Source: Amycolatopsis acidiphila
GTDB taxonomy: Bacteria; Actinomycetota; Actinomycetes; Mycobacteriales; Pseudonocardiaceae
Assembly (NCBI RefSeq): GCF_021391495.1
Contig: NZ_CP090063.1
Location: forward strand, 7,750,001-7,814,000
Direction: 5' to 3'
DNA: 64,000 nt
Shown piece after piece: positions 63,639-64,000 of this stretch (within the stretch, counting starts at the first letter, position 1; each line of letters starts with the position of its first letter). A program made the position numbers and the translations under genes. Under the pieces are notes generated by a model that did not search any database, had not been told where the DNA came from, and was given only the letters and a program-made list of their open reading frames with translations.

Positions 63639-63772
63639 GTCCCGCCGGGCAGGTCGTCGTGCTGGTCATCGCGGCCACGGTGTTCGTCGTCCGGTTGATC
63701 GCCGCGATCTACCACGCGCGGGTCGACGGCCGGATCGCCGCCCGCCGCGCCCGCCAGGAGCGACAGCCGTGA
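63635..63772 (+). CDS. 45-residue membrane peptide, second copy
   Basis: Same as 38709: one hydrophobic helix and an Arg-rich tail, overlapping starts and stops with both neighbours. Confidence 0.6.
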   Translation: MSPAGQVVVLVIAATVFVVRLIAAIYHARVDGRIAARRARQERQP

Positions 63773-64000
63773 GCCCGCTGTCCGCGCGAGCCGCCCGCGA
63801 GCTGGGCAGACGCCTGCGCTCCGCTGGGTTCCGTCCCCTGCCCGACGTGGCCGACGACGGCGAGCTGATCGGCACCCGCCTGTGGCGAGTGCGCGCCGGA
63901 TACGTGGAATACCTCGCGCTGCGCCCCAACGGACTCGCCCACGCCGTCCGCGCCGAAGCCACCTTCGACTACCAGAACCCCACCGAGCACGGCCCGGTGA
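63769..64000 (+). CDS. Hypothetical protein, second copy, cut by the window end
   Basis: First 77 residues of the 123-residue protein at 38843; identical as far as visible. Confidence 0.65.
   Translation, partial: MSPLSARAARELGRRLRSAGFRPLPDVADDGELIGTRLWRVRAGYVEYLALRPNGLAHAVRAEATFDYQNPTEHGPV

Larger units (their letters stand above)
61189..64000 (+). repeat. Long direct repeat, copy 2 (runs off the window)
   Basis: Second copy of 36263-39074, offset 24,926. All encoded proteins are the same. It starts at the first base of IS256. Confidence 0.92.

Noticed and set aside
1..64000. CRISPR arrays, tRNA or rRNA genes, replication origin, conjugation (TraB/FtsK-like) genes
   Set aside because: Looked for and not seen; repeated sequences are explained by IS elements and the long direct repeat.

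Overview
This is a GC-rich actinobacterial accessory region, probably from the Pseudonocardiaceae or a close relative. The pointers are pervasive GC-ending codons, frequent GTG starts, a Scr1-type XRE regulator paired with a DUF397 protein, and six-component actinobacterial-style monooxygenases. It looks like part of a catabolic plasmid or large integrated element. I see no rRNA, tRNA, CRISPR array or housekeeping gene.

Layout. (1) 1-5.2 kb is IS debris: an IS110 end, a truncated IS5, an IS256 transposase split by a complete group II intron (1159-3323), and an intact IS110. (2) 5.5-11.6 kb (minus) is a toluene-4-monooxygenase-type operon tmoABCDEF, followed by a zinc alcohol dehydrogenase and a small unknown protein. 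(3) 11.9-14.7 kb holds a mutator remnant, an IS3 and an IS5. (4) 14.8-22.3 kb (minus) is a phenol hydroxylase operon (an unknown gene, then dmpL-M-N-O-P) ending in an IclR regulator, with a hydratase and a broken HAD phosphatase upstream. (5) 22.6-27.4 kb (plus) encodes a two-part ATP-dependent phosphotransferase resembling phenylphosphate synthase/CreHI, a plant-type ferredoxin, catechol 2,3-dioxygenase and a GlcG-like protein. (6) 27.4-35.4 kb has a second IclR regulator divergent from dmpE-F-G-H-I-C, then dmpD between two fragments of other ring-cleaving or ring-hydroxylating enzymes. (7) 35.5-41.7 kb has a Scr1/DUF397 pair broken by an intact IS256, small plasmid-type proteins and a frameshifted radical SAM gene. 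(8) 41.7-51.4 kb is a nest six layers deep: IS30 > group II intron > IS3 > group II intron > IS3 > IS110. (9) 51.4-60.7 kb has another IS3 split by IS110, a third IS110, a broken tyrosine recombinase and a Tn554-like transposon. (10) 61.2-64.0 kb repeats 36.3-39.1 kb, apparently without change.

How the genes work together. Toluene or benzene would be hydroxylated by TmoA-F to cresol or phenol, then by the Dmp-type hydroxylase to (methyl)catechol. Catechol 2,3-dioxygenase, kept reduced by the ferredoxin, opens the ring. DmpC/I/H or DmpD feed DmpE, G and F to give pyruvate and acetyl-CoA. A palindrome GTTCC-N7-GGAAC lies upstream of tmoA, of the phenol hydroxylase operon, of the ferredoxin-dioxygenase pair and of dmpE, so one regulator (probably one of the two IclR proteins) may control all four. 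The phosphotransferase pair suggests an extra route in which a phenol is phosphorylated.

Mobile DNA dominates the rest. All three complete group II introns lie in sense orientation inside transposase genes, and removing each at its predicted ends restores the host reading frame. The IS256 copy at 61.2 kb lacks a target duplication and carries the right flank of the 36.3 kb copy, which predicts a tandem duplication with a 24,926-bp period.
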